NCBI GenBank assembly: GCA_949710005.1
Contig: OX453283.1
Coordinates: forward strand, 20,245,504-20,309,503
Length of the DNA: 64,000 bases
DNA from: Ricordea florida
Taxonomy: Eukaryota; Cnidaria; Anthozoa; Corallimorpharia; Ricordeidae
Direction: 5' to 3'
Shown: one piece after another, positions 1 to 11,067 of the stretch
How the letters are laid out: the number at the start of each line of letters is the position of its first letter
How positions within the stretch are numbered: position 1 is the first letter of the stretch
Made by a program: the position numbers and the translations under genes
The notes under the pieces: model-generated
The model's database searches: none
What the model was told of the DNA's origin: nothing
The model's input: only the letters and a program-made list of their open reading frames with translations

Positions 1-2080
1 GTCAAATTGTGTGATTGTTAGAAGCCTTTTACATATTTCAGACAACAATAAATATTCAAAAAATGGCTTAAAAATGGTTTGAAAGTTACATCAAAGTGCG
101 TCTCTCAAAGTGTTCCAAAATGAATCAAATTGCACTAGAGCGTGTCTAAATTTTCAAAATTTGCCCCCTACTGGGGATGGGCCTACAGCCAATCCAAATA
201 ATCCCACCCTCATCGCTAACTTTCGGGCCCCCTCACTTTCAAATTCGTTCCTACGGGCCTGCTCTTGTTACTTTTCTGTCCGTCCCTGACTAATTTATTG
301 GAAATTATAAGTCCTGAAACCCAAAGAGAGATCTAGGACGCAACCTGCGTTTTAGTTTGGTGAAGTATTTCCTGCCTTCTGTCTCTTTAAGACTTGTTTC
401 AGACCGCGAACTGTGCTATTTAAAAAAATTAATGCATCTTTTCAAAGTTTCAATTTTTCAGGAAATAAACGAATTATTTTAGACAGGATACAGGACACAA
501 TTAGTGGCGTGATGTCACGCAACACATTCAATGATGTGCGTTAACTCTTTGATTTCATGTTGCCGGTGCAGCCTGGCTGTCAAAGAGCCTGTGGATTTGG
601 CTTGTATTTCGAGGACATTCAAAACCTAGACTGTGTGAAAAGTAACAATAATTATTCTCAAGCTGCTGAGATACGTTCCTGCTGTATTTTCTGGTCTATC
701 TTCATTGTTTTCCTGGTGTTTTGAATGGACAACGACCGGTAGCTTAGGTCGTGCGTAACGGAGTTTGAAAGAGAAAACAAGTGCATCCCAGAAGCAAATC
801 TTTGATTGGAAACCAAACTCTTAATACGTAATTAAGAGTTATTACGTAAGCCTAATTCCTATCGTCAGGCTCATCAGTGACTTTGTTTATATGATGAAGT
901 AACATGATCGGGATCAACTGAACTATCGCATCACAGAGCAAATTACATGAAATTGAGCAAATTGGTCGACTAAATCTGAGGTGCTCGCTGAAAAACCTCA
1001 TTGATCATACATGAAATGGTGAAATATAACATCTCTAGGGCTCAAATCTGATTTTGGGGCTATTTGAAGAATGGCCCGTTATGTAGAATTGGAGTTTAAT
1101 TTTGCCACTAAATCACCCTATTGTCAAGTGCCTACTGAACAAAGCTCTGAACCTTGTAACAAAATCCGTAATTGATCCGGAAATGTTTCTTAGATTACTG
1201 TCAGCTATTTGATTCTTGAGAATTAAGTATAAAATCGTCAGTAAAAAGTTTATGCGGCCGTCGCGAGGCAATTTTTTAGACCAATCAATTTCGCAGTAAA
1301 TTGAGGCCTCAAACGGTCGAAATTGAAAATCTTGATTTCCTCACAAAATTCGATCTAACTCAAAAAATAAACCCTAGAGCCTTCTTAATCTCACTAAAAT
1401 CTTCCTTTAGACTAAAAATAAGGGTAGCTTAGGTTTTGAGTTGTGGCCGCACCTTGCTCGATTTTTGTGTGCATTTGCTCTTAATTGTTATGTGGGTTTA
1501 AGTGGCCATCCGTGACAGTAGTTGATCCACTGGCATTCGACTGCATTTTAGGGGATCATGTAATAATAATAATATACCAGTAGAGCTCTTTGTTATCAGG
1601 CAATGGCAGTCTTTCATCACAAAGTTCATTAGGCCAAAAGAATTAAATCAGAAGGTGAAATAGAACAATCGTACTCTATTAGAAAATATTGAAAATACAT
1701 GTAACTGGATATTTGGAAACAATAATATTTTTGCCCCGGAGACCATGGATTATGGGCATTTCCTACAGATCCTTTTTGCTTAGGTCCCCGCTTAAGGTGG
1801 CAATGTATTAAGCACTTCCATCCTAACCGGGAACACTATAAATAGGGAAATATACTGCAAATCAACAGCAACAAAAAGACAATTATTGGTCAATCTACAA
1901 CCTTTAAAATAGTAATTTTATTCCAGCAGAAAGACAAGAAGTAGAGGAAAGTCAAGTTGGCACCGACGAGGAGGAGAAGGCAGAGGAAAAGAAAAAGGAA
2001 AAGGAAGGACAAGAGAACAACGGCAAAAAAGGAAGAAGGCAAAGGTGGAAAATAACCCAGAAAGTTAATAAAAAGGACTT
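1..2080. other. Intergenic sequence, no gene recognised
   Basis: No open frame here resembles a known protein and no convincing splice-flanked exon was found. The sequence is AT-rich with a few short palindromes, for example a 9-bp stem around 794-818. A purine-rich stretch at 1930-2050 gives only a low-complexity reverse-strand frame. Confidence 0.5.
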
Positions 2081-2101
2081 TTAACCCTTTACCCCCTAGG
2101 A

Positions 2102-2157
2102 GTGCCATATGGCACACCTCCATTATTGCACCGTAATCCGAAGAGTGCCATATGGCA
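2102..2157. repeat. Subterminal palindrome pair in the piggyBac left end
   Basis: The palindrome GTGCCATATGGCAC occurs at 2102-2115 and again at 2144-2157, 42 bp apart, just inside the left inverted repeat. No second pair was found at the right end. Paired palindromes here would suit transposase binding, which is an inference. Confidence 0.8.
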
Positions 2158-2309
2158 CTGTTGTGGTTGCTATGTTCCATCCAGTCAAAAACAGTGTTAT
2201 TATGGCCAATTGGTTGCTAAAGTCTATTAACCAATCAGAGAGGGAGTTAGAACATTGGTTACTCTTGTCACATGGGTCCTTTCCCATATGAAATATCCTA
2301 GCAAATTAG

Positions 2310-3949
2310 TTGAGAAAATTTTGTAGCATGTTCGTAATGGTGGACTGTTCACATTCAGATACTAGTGAATCAGACATTGAAGACGTAAGAGAAAATTACA
2401 AAACTGATGATGAAAGCGACATTTCTATTTCTTCTGTTAATTCAGAAGACTTGTCAGAGTTAGAATTCTCGGAAGATGATGAAGATGGCGAAATCGGATG
2501 GAGTTGAGATCCAGCACCAGTAAATGTGACTTCTTTCACCTCGAGATCTGGAGCTGTAAGCAGCGTTGCAGAAGATGACACAGCCAAAGAATTTTTTCAG
2601 CTCTTTGTGACTGAAGAACTGGTTGACATGGTTGTTGAAGAAACTAACCGATATGCAAGACAGTGTATCACCCGCAAACCCGATCCCAAGTGGCATGATA
2701 CAAACCGCGAAGAAATGAACGCATTCTTTGGCCTCCACGTGCTCTTCGGGTATCACAAGCTTCCAGATACTGCTTTGTTCTGGTCCAAAGATGAAACCCT
2801 TGGAGTTTCCTTCGTAAAAAAAGTCATGCCTAGAGACAGATTTGATTAATTATCCCAATATCTGCACCTTAATAACAATGAAAAGGCAATACCCCGTGGT
2901 CAACCCAATTGCAATAAGTTGTTCAAGATTCGACCGTTCCTTGATGCTATTGTCAAATCCTTCCACAAAGAATATCGCCCTAATCAGAATTTGTCCATAT
3001 ATGAAGCCATGGTTGCCTTTAAAGGACAGCTTAGTATGAAGCAGTTCGTTCCTCTGAAGCTGATAAAAAAAGGCATCAAAGTCTGGGAATGTGCAGATGC
3101 ATCAAATGGTTACGTATGCAATCTTCAAGTTTGCACTGGAAAACAAGATGGCGGCATCACAGAACATGGACTTGGCTGCCATGTTGTGCGAGAGCTGAGC
3201 CAGCCTTTTATTGGAAAGTATCACCATGTTTTCTGTGACAATTTCTTCACTTCAATTCAACTTGCCTGTGATTTATTGCGAGATGAGACATATCTGTGTG
3301 GAACGATTCGCAACAATCGCCGAGGCTTTCCGAATGGATTGTCAACACAAAAAGCCGATGTGAAAGCCTTACGAAAAGGCAAGTCAAAATTTTACTGGCG
3401 TGGAAACCTTCTTGCTTCAATCTGGAAAGACACAAAGTTAGTTTGCTTTCTTAGCACACAATCCAATCTAGTGGGAGACGAAACTGTGAACAGGAAGCAG
3501 CGTGATGGATCTATCGCTCAAGTTCCCACTGTCCCTGCTGCCATTTCGTGCAACAAGAACATGGGAGGCGTCGACCTGAATGATCAGCAAAGACAGTACT
3601 ATGCTGTGGGCCACAAGTTGCGCAAGTGGTGGCGTTATCTGCTGTGGTTTTTAGTTGATGTTAGCATCGTGAATGCCCACATTTTGGAAACAGAAGCAGG
3701 CAATCATCCTTGCAGACCTCAACTGCAGTTCCGAATTGAGTTGGCAAAGACCCTGGTTGGCGATTTTAGTTACCGTTCATTTAGTGTTTCAGAAGGACAC
3801 ATTACAGCTGGACATTGGCCTGTAAGGGCCATTAAAGGACGCTGCAAATGTTGCTTAAAATGAAAGCGATTAAAGTTTTGGCATGTACGTCATGCGAAAA
3901 ACGCATTTCCTTGGAGTGCTTCCCAAATCACTCGGAAACCGATTTGTAA
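2310..3949 (+). pseudogene. piggyBac transposase, inactivated
   Basis: A DDD transposase that would cut and paste the surrounding element. One frame runs from 2310 to 3863: an acidic N-terminus, then the DDE_Tnp_1_7-type core, then a short Cys-rich tail. The frame holds a TGA at 2505-2507 and a TAA at 2847-2849. The expected first catalytic aspartate lies in the motif that here reads SIYEAM (about 2994-3011), where the family has Asp before Glu, so one Asp is a Tyr. The second (FCDNFF, about 3235) and third (GGVDLND, about 3570) are present. The frame ends early at RCKCC, while the rest of the C-terminal cysteine-rich domain (TSC, EC, H) is readable to 3949 in another frame, which marks a one-base shift near 3857-3861. 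Four independent lesions make it dead. Confidence 0.93.
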
Positions 3950-4386
3950 GAATGGCGCGAAATTTGAAATTTCATGATAAAAACTTGTTCTTATCCTCCT
4001 TTGTCATTTCGTTCTCAGAAAGTTAGCTGGCTATCACTTTGCAATGTCAAAGAATTGCTGTTGTAGTTTTAATGATATTTTACTTTTTGAATCTAAATAT
4101 TTATTGTAAATAGAGTGTTTTCACTTTGACTATTGGAAAACATGGAGGGTGACACGAGACTCAGACAATTTTCACAAATCAAGTTTATTTTCTCACTGTC
4201 ATCTGTGAATTTCTTACTTTGCTTAACAGAATTAACTTTTGTCTACATTATGTGGCTGTGTAGTGCTTAATTTTTGCTGTAGCTAACTTTTTCTGGAGGC
4301 TCCTCAATTGCTCTCAAATTTGGCTAGCATCCCCTAGGGAAGAGGAGACCTGTGCCTCTTATCTCCCTTAGGGGGTAAAGGGTTAA

Positions 4387-4975
4387 AGGACCCTAGTATT
4401 TGTTTAGCTGTGGATTTTTCAATATTTTATTTCATGCGTAGCAGGTCCAAATGAAAAAGATTGCAATGAAACTGCTAAGGATAATTTAACAGACGTCCAG
4501 GAACACACCTTGGGACAATGCAATAAAATCTCACTTTGCCATATAATTCAAATATTTTCAAGGTCATCAAAAATGGCAGAGGCTGGTTAGAGTCCTTTAA
4601 AAATTTGTCTTTACAAGCCGCTATGAGGTTAATTATGTAATCTAACTTCATTTTTGGAACATGACCACTGTGGGTGTTACAAGTGACTATTATTTCATCT
4701 GCTATTCATTGGTGAGACGAAGCCTTTTTTGCCATGGGAATATATGTTATAACTGCAAGACAGAGGCTGAAATTTGCATACCTTAAGAATATTATAACAA
4801 ATCAACCAGAGGATGAGATTTTGAAATGACATCAAAGTAATGATATAACTTTCACTCTCCAAGAATATTTTCAGCAGAAAAATAAGGATGCTTATTTGGC
4901 CTGGGCTGGAAAAAGATTGTATTTCTCATATATTCTTTTCTTTTAAATGGTATAGTACCGCCTGAAAGTATTAGG
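4387..4975. other. Intergenic sequence, no gene recognised
   Basis: No supported coding region lies between the piggyBac element and the CpG-rich block that follows. Nothing repeat-like stands out. Confidence 0.5.
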
Positions 4976-5312
4976 CTGCTTAAGATCCGACGACGGCAGA
5001 CGTCTGTGGCGGCGAGCGGAAGTGAAATTACTGCTAGAAAGACTTCCGGCTGCCGTCGTTGCGAAGTTTCCCGCCGTAGCGGCCTTGTCTGTGACGTGAA
5101 GAAGGCCATTTTGCCGTCGCGTGTAAAACGTGAGTAAACTTGATCAAAATAATGCCATGTAAACACATTTTGAGCGAAATTCTTTAGCACTGTTAACAGT
5201 TTATTCTCAGTAGACCATTTTTGTTGAATTTCTGAGCGACTTAAACGATTTGAACACGGTATTTAAATTAAATTTGTTTGCCTTCTCTAAACAGTTTGAC
5301 TCCTTAATCGCC
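4976..5312 (+). promoter_or_regulatory. CpG-rich putative promoter of the Myb/SANT-like gene
   Basis: About 4980-5120 is much richer in GC and CpG than its surroundings and lies 200-330 bp upstream of the first ATG at 5313. It contains an inverted pair, ACGACGGCAG at 4990-4999 and CTGCCGTCGT at 5050-5059. A CpG island start site is the simplest reading. A GC-rich transposon end is the alternative. The role is inferred from position only. Confidence 0.35.
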
Positions 5313-6319
5313 ATGGACTCGGTCAACTCGACAACGAAGGCAACGCGGTAAGTTTTACAAGTTTTTTCTTGTGTTTATTGATGTGTTTATTAACAATTAT
5401 GATATCGTAGATTTGTTTCGGCATTAAATTGAGGTCCAATAGATTATGTCACTTATCTTTTCTCTAAATAGCGTTTTTTTGACTCGGCTTCTCTTACAAT
5501 GTAATTTTAATCAAGAGCTTTCAGTAAGGCAAAACAAATGCATCGTCATTGAGACATGAAACGCTTGCTTCTCGAAACTGCTCAAAATACAACATCACGG
5601 TTAGTTTATGCTTGAATTAGGCGGCATATTGCACATGTACACATGTACACATGTACACAATCATGACTGAGACCGCTTTGATTTGTTTTAGAAAGATCTG
5701 AACTGATTTAACGGTGAATCAATTTAACCGGTTTCCAAGGTCGAGATGAACTCTTCGTTATTTTTTTTCGAATTGCAGGTCTAACATGGAGTGGACGGAA
5801 GACCATGACCTCTGTCTATCTCAAAAAATTTTATCCCTAGAACCTTTTAAAGCGAAAAAGGGAAGTGTTGAGAGAGGAAACATTTGGGACCAGATTGCCA
5901 ATAATCTTAACTCCTTGGAAATTCCAATGTTTAGGGTTTCAAAGCGATCAGTGAGAGAGCGGTACACACTTCTCATTGAAAAGTTAAAGAAAAAGTTAAA
6001 AGAAGAGGAGAAAGCAAGCGGCATTGAGACCAGCATGAGTGATGTCGAAAAAGCTTTGGAAGAAATAATGGAAAAGGAAAGTGATGCTGAAAACACAGTT
6101 GAAAGCAACAAGAAGAAAGCAGACCACGCTAAAGCTGTGGAGATGCGGAAGAGAGCAATGGAGAGCATTCGCTTACTATTTACCCTTTTACCGAGGTTTA
6201 GCCACGGTGGATTCGCAGATCAGCACCGCATTCTCGTCTCAGCGATGACGCGGCATGCTGAAATTTTACTGTGGTTTTACCTAGGTCTGCGCGACACAGA
6301 ATACCGCGGTAAACAGTAA
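5313..6319 (+). CDS. Myb/SANT-like DNA-binding domain protein, 5' exons
   Basis: Exon 1 is 5313-5347 (ATG in context CCATGG, donor GTAAGT at 5348). Exon 2 starts at 5779 after a T-rich tract ending TTGCAG. The join keeps the frame (CG plus G makes Arg) and runs into a second in-frame ATG at 5786. The protein begins MDSVNSTTKATR, then a Trp/Leu-spaced helical region (MEWTEDHDLCLSQK, later RSVRERYTLL) typical of Myb/SANT-like domains common in cnidarian multi-copy genes. A highly charged Lys/Glu coiled coil follows to about 6160. Beyond 6170 the frame stays open to 6319 but its composition changes, so the true exon probably ends or is interrupted there. Downstream exons were not firmly linked; those at 10626-11067 are candidates. 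A DNA-binding role is inferred from the domain. Confidence 0.6.
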
Positions 6320-6325
6320 GACGCG
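6170..6325. repeat. Possible small inverted-repeat insertion in exon 2
   Basis: CTTACTATTTACC near 6172 and the complement of GGTAAACAGTAAG near 6310 match at 12 of 13 positions as an inverted pair. They bracket the stretch where the charged coiled coil of the Myb-like exon gives way to unrelated residues. No clear target duplication was found, so this is tentative. Confidence 0.3.
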
Positions 6326-7113
6326 GTGCAGTTGAATAGGCTAATTAATATACATTGTACGTTTTGTTTCCATTCATTAATTTTACAATGCTTCGGGATA
6401 AATCATGTATCCGTCATATTACCAAAAGACCCCGCTATAACATTGTTAATTTCACAAGACTTCTCTAGATTATATAAATGTCATGTTGTAAAGATGAAAA
6501 AAAAAATGAGAAAGGGAATGAAGGAGATACGTTTGCTTTGTTTTCCGTTAAAAATATGATGCTATCATGACAAATTTAACAAATTCACGTCAGGAGGACA
6601 GACGCATAAAAAACTGACGTCAATTTGTTTTTTACAATAACAAAACGCGAAAAAGGTCAAATGAAGACTTAAATGAAAAGAAAACGCAAGTAAACAGCAA
6701 GTAAACTCGAAAAATGCTGAAATCAGGGCACAACTATTCTCAATAACTTTTCTCGCCTTCTCATTGGCTTGTGACAACACGTAATACAATTTGCTTGGGT
6801 AAAAATCTGACTGTTTGACAGCTCACTTATCACGCGAAAAAAACCTTGCATAAATTAAAATTTTATGTGTCTGTACTCATACTGATGATAAAAATTAGCC
6901 AATCAGCGCGTGAAAATTCACTCAGTTATTGTAAAAAAAATAGTTTGCTGTGCGAAGCTTCATGCGGGCATCTTCGCTTTGAGTATTTTCATCTTTAATG
7001 CGAAAATTTACAGAAACTTCCTTCTAAGAATAAGTGTTACTTCCAAAGAAATTTTCTTCAGAGTCCGTGCCCAGAGTCTGAAAATCCGCCCTCGAAAAGC
7101 GACAAGCGACACA
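6326..7113. other. AT-rich sequence, no gene recognised
   Basis: Short open frames exist on both strands, but none has splice context or recognisable residues. Probably intronic or intergenic. Confidence 0.45.
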
Positions 7114-7345
7114 TTACAATTTTTCTTTGGGGCAGAGGTTACATCTTTTGCTTGAGCTGTTATATGGCGAGTGTGAAGACAGGATGCGCCAGGAAATAAA
7201 GTGTTCAATGTTGTTGTCTTTAAGGGTCCATATGTGTTTGCCGAGCTCGGTGGAGTTTCTGTGTTTAGCGTGGCGGAAAGATGCGGTGTGGTTTCTGTAT
7301 CTTGTATATTGTATATTGTCTTCGAAAAGCCCCCATGGGGAAAGA
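7114..7345 (-). pseudogene. C-terminal endonuclease fragment of a Penelope-like element
   Basis: On the minus strand a frame reads SFRHAKHRNSTELGKHIW, then about 12 residues, then ISWRILSSHSPYNSSSKRC, ending in a CNLC motif and KEKL before a stop. This pattern (RN-TEL-K-IW, then SKRCNLC) matches the end of the GIY-YIG-type endonuclease region in Penelope-like retroelements, in cnidarians and elsewhere. It is truncated on both sides: no reverse transcriptase upstream, and the frame stops before the usual residues after EKL. At 7342-7372, AATAAAG followed by ATGTATGTATGT looks like the tail of a separate retroelement on the plus strand. Family assignment is from memory of the pattern. Confidence 0.6.
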
Positions 7346-8934
7346 TAATAAAGGATGCATGTATGTATGTAAGTCAGTTTCTGTATGTCCGATGTAGGTT
7401 TGGGACGCGTTGTTGTCTTTGCGTGTAACACATGTTGTAGCCCTCTTTTCCGGCACAGCTGTTAATTATTTTTTATTACCTTGTAATTTAGAGTACAATA
7501 GTCAAACTGAAAGGCCACCTGCATCTTCATGTACCTCAACTGAACCACGTGAAATGTCTCTGGCCAATAAAGATTTGTTTTTTGTTATTCCCTGATAGGC
7601 ACTTTGCAGCATAAAGAGTGCCCAAATTTGAATCATAACACGCCTTATTATTGGGTATTATTATTATTGGACGTTTATAGACAAATGTTTTTTTTTTATA
7701 TCATTCCTCGCGATGTCGCCTTCGGTCAAACCAGTTGGCTCGCAAGCCCCAGTAAATTGAGCCAAAAGTTTTTATATATGTATATGTATATGTATCTGTA
7801 TATGTATATGTATATATATTAAAGGTGTCTGTTCGCAGGCCAGGTTACCTGGTAATATTACTTCATATGAATTTCCGCTATTACGAATTTCGTGAATGAT
7901 GTTTTGAAAATAATGTGAATTTTGTGGAAACCGATTTTTCTAATCCTGGAAGTACATCCTAGCAAGAAGATCTCCGAGATGCACAAGTAAGAGTGGCGAG
8001 AGATCATCGACGAGTAAGTTTGAATGCCGCAAAAATCAGCACACTGGAAGCGGCGACTCAAAGCAGAGACTGAGAAACAACGGTTAAGGGACGATAATAT
8101 AATACGAGGCATCGCAGCAAAGACAACAACTGCTCGCTCGAAAAAGGCAAAGGAAACAGCAAGGAAAACAACCAGGAATACAATCAAGTTAGATTGGAAA
8201 CTGAATTTGTTATCGATAGAAACAATGACTCATTTTAGCTATACAGCATTCAGAATTTAAGGAAAATTATGGCAACAGCATACAGACAGAATCAGAAGAC
8301 GAACGACAAAACAGATTGCCATATCGTCGTGAAAAAATGTGCCAGGAAAGGGGAAACAGAAACCAAGTGCAAAGAAATGAAAGATTACAGTCACGTAGTC
8401 TTAATACAGCAAGAGAATGCAAGTAGGTATTTTTCGTACTAAAACGATAGCTATCCCTTTTGAAGAAATTCCCAATACAGAGACCGCAGTTGTGATAGCA
8501 ATTATTTATAATTATGTGATCTGATATCATTGCAACCGTGAAAATATATTGTAGATTTGTCTGTTGTAGCAGTTATGATCACCATTTTAAACAGAAAAGA
8601 TACTTAACAATTACTGACTGGTTCTGCAATATTATCAGTGATCAATGCACTTCTTTGAAAATAAAGCAGACGGTATTTATAACTGACTTATGAGTAGTAT
8701 TTCTCTTTGCTACATATCTTTGCTACATATACCGTATGTATTAAGTAATTAAAAGGGTTTGTTGGTACTGACAAGTTCCATAGCCTTTTGTAAATGGATT
8801 TTTACCTTTGAGTTCCAGGTATCCCTGGGAATTACTCTCTTAGCCCCCACACTTTTCCCACAAATGAAAAATTCCTTTAAGCCTTACTTTGGAAAATTAG
8901 GCATAACGTCTTAACCTTTTTCCTTAATGCTGTT
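7346..8934. other. Non-coding or unrecognised sequence
   Basis: A TATATG-rich simple repeat lies at 7773-7818. At about 8024-8425 the plus strand is Arg/Gln/Glu-rich in two frames, which faintly recalls the basic repeats at the start of Helitron-type helicase genes. No helicase or Rep motif follows, so no gene is called. Confidence 0.4.
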
Positions 8935-9403
8935 TAATTCATTTTTATGATGTCAAATACAAATATTTAATAACAACTGCAATACACAGTTGACCTTTTA
9001 CATTGGGAAGACTAACGTTTGTAATGCCAAAATTTTCACGATCTTTCTTATATAGTCATTGCAAGGGTGCTGTATGTAATAACAAGTCTTTAAAGTTTCC
9101 TAAAAGCCCTGTGCTTTCAATCATGATTTTCCACACTAACTGTATGGACAAATGACTGTATGGACTAATTCATTTTTATGATGTCAAATACAAATATTTA
9201 ATAACAACCACAATATACAGTTGACATTTTACATTAAAAATTCTACAAAGGAGAAACTAAAGTTTGTAATGCCAAAATTTTTATGGTCTTTCTTATGTAT
9301 TCATTCCGAGGTTGCTGTATGTAATAACAAGTCTTTGAAGTTTCCTAAATGCCCTATGCTTTCAATCATGATTTTCCACACTAACTGTATGGACAAATGA
9401 CTG
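8935..9403. repeat. Two-copy tandem repeat, unit about 231 bp
   Basis: Copy 1 is 8935-9165 and copy 2 is 9166-9403. Both start TAATTCATTTTTATGATG and carry the same order of blocks, including TGTAATGCCAAAATTTT, GCTGTATGTAATAACAAG and TTTCAATCATGATTTTCC. By eye roughly nine in ten bases agree, with a short insertion in copy 2. No coding sense is seen. Confidence 0.85.
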
Positions 9404-9898
9404 CACTAGCATGATTGCGACAGGTCAGGAAATGGTCAGGGAAAAAATTCTTCAAGCAAGGGAAAAGTCAGGGAATTTCATTTCCAGTAAGGGAAAGTTT
9501 AAGTCTTTGAGAGAAGTCAGGGAAAAGTGAAATTTAAGAGTTCTAATTTATTTATTGCCAATTCAGCTATGGTTTGGTGTAATTAAGAATGTGACATGAA
9601 ATGTGTTGGAGTGGTAGAATTAAATGACAAGCTGATTTTGGATTGCCTAGAAAATCAATCCTTTTTCCATGACTTTGTTACTTTAAGAAACCATCAATCC
9701 ATATGCACTGTACGTGACTTTCTGAAAGCATATTAAATAAATAGGTGGAGAGGTTGGCTGTGAGGTGAAGATGGAGGCCATTACCAGGACTAATTTGTGA
9801 GTTTTCTTATTTAGTTAGTAAGGGAAATTTTACATTTGTCAGGGAAAAGTAAGGGAATTTCAAGACCCTGTGGCTGTGGCAACCATGACTAAATTCTA
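9404..9898. repeat. Possible degenerate MITE
   Basis: TAGCATGATTGCGACA near 9406 is an approximate inverse of the end near 9878-9895 (complement TAGTCATGGTTGCCACA). The phrase GTCAGGGAA recurs just inside both ends. The match is imperfect and no target duplication is clear. Confidence 0.35.
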
Positions 9899-10080
9899 AG
9901 CCGAAAAGAAGAAATGGTATTGTTCAGAGATGAGTAATTTTTACCACAACTGATACAAACCCTATTCAGAAGAAAACTGTATTGCTTGTAGTAGCAGAGG
10001 AACAATACCTTTACCCAGATTAGGACATAGACCCCACCCCATAACAGTATATTATGTTAAACTTAAAAAATAACCATAAT

Positions 10081-10098
10081 GATAATATCGATACCAGC

Positions 10099-10129
<31 letters not shown>

Positions 10130-10145
10130 GTAATAATACAATAAT
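10081..10145. repeat. AAT/ATA trinucleotide microsatellite
   Basis: A run of AATAAT repeats at about 10102-10130 sits in a broader Asn-coding-like AT-rich tract. The apparent frames across it are low complexity. Confidence 0.8.
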
Positions 10146-10625
10146 AATCATGATAATAATTACAAGAATGGAGAAAGTAAAAAAAAGTGATAATGATATA
10201 ACAATAAGTAAATACATAAATTGGGGTTCTATTCCTCATGGGAAAAACCACCATGAGCCATGAGTTCCTTAAAAACTAGCTTTGCGAGGTTTTGCGGGAG
10301 TCGTATATGTATATGCAAAGTGTTTATTGTGATTAATAACAATTTTTTTTGAATTGCAATTTTTGTTGTAAATCTATGATTTCCATCTGATAGCCAGTCT
10401 GTTTTTAAGGCTCTGTCTGTGTGTTACCAAGGAATTAGTAATGTGTATAGCATGAGTCCCCTGTGTATTAAAACCATTTCAGAGTCAGCATCACAGCTTT
10501 TGACACGGGTTAATGAAGTTAATGCTGTATATGTTGTAGGTCAAACTGCTGTTAATTTGTTGCTTCTCTATCCTTGTATATTATTGAATTTGTAATATTC
10601 AAATGATGTTTTTGCTCCCACACAG

Positions 10626-11067
10626 TCCAAAAAACTAAAAAAAACCTCACAAAACTCACCAAATCCAGAAATCTCTTCAACCTCTACAACTTTGAATCAG
10701 CCACATGGAATGGCCCCTTCAACGTCTGCATCCTATTCTTCCAATCAAGGTTTATTTTCTTGTGTCTGTTTTTAATATCATATCATTTCCATTGAATGAC
10801 ATCTGCAGCTTCTTCATCTTATTTCCTTGATAACAAATCATTTTTTGTTTGTTTTTGTTTTAAGCATTTTCCAACCATCAATTTTTCTGTTGTTTTGACT
10901 CCCACACAGATTCACAGTCAAATAGGCCCTTTGCAGAACATGATCACGTGCTTGGATACTACTTAGCAACGCCTCGCTGGATGGCGAGCCATCCAAGCAT
11001 TCTTTCAGAGAACAAAGCTTTGAGTGCGATCGAACGTAGTCTTCGTGTGTTAATTCAAGCATCGTAA
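10626..11067 (+). CDS. Last two exons of an unidentified gene
   Basis: Exon 10626-10749 follows CCACACAG and ends at a GT donor (CAAG|GTTTAT). Exon 10910-11067 follows a T-rich tract ending CCCACACAG. The phases agree: the single G left by the first exon plus AT gives Asp, and the joined frame runs to a TAA at 11065. The first exon codes a Ser/Thr/Pro/Asn-rich, probably disordered stretch. The second codes a compact segment (FAEHDHVLGYYLATPRWM, later SLRVLIQAS) that I do not recognise. It could be the 3' end of the Myb/SANT-like gene that starts at 5313, on the same strand, but the intervening exons were not found. The function is unknown. Confidence 0.5.

Larger units (their letters stand above)
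2081..4386 (+). mobile_element. piggyBac-type DNA transposon with TTAA target sites
   Basis: The element runs from 2085 to 4382 and is flanked by TTAA at 2081-2084 and 4383-4386, the piggyBac target duplication. The ends are inverted: CCCTTTACCCCCTA at 2085-2098 and its complement at 4369-4382, with 14 of 14 bases matching. Just inside the left end are two copies of a 14-bp palindrome. The single internal gene is a piggyBac transposase pseudogene in the same orientation. Length (2.3 kb) and layout fit an autonomous-type element that has lost coding capacity. The intact ends could still be mobilised by an active relative, which is an inference. Confidence 0.95.

Noticed and set aside
1890-2180. 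Minus-strand hydrophobic frame of 96 codons
   Set aside because: It arises from a purine-rich low-complexity stretch and crosses into the piggyBac left end.
4852-5190. Minus-strand frame of 112 codons
   Set aside because: No recognisable residues or splice context, and it overlaps the CpG-rich block.
7113-7431. Host gene on the minus strand
   Set aside because: The residues fit a Penelope-like endonuclease end, and the frame is truncated on both sides.
8024-8425. Helitron-type gene start
   Set aside because: Only a weak basic-repeat flavour, with no Rep or helicase motif.
10054-10263. Asn-rich gene near 10.1 kb
   Set aside because: It is the translation of the AAT microsatellite.
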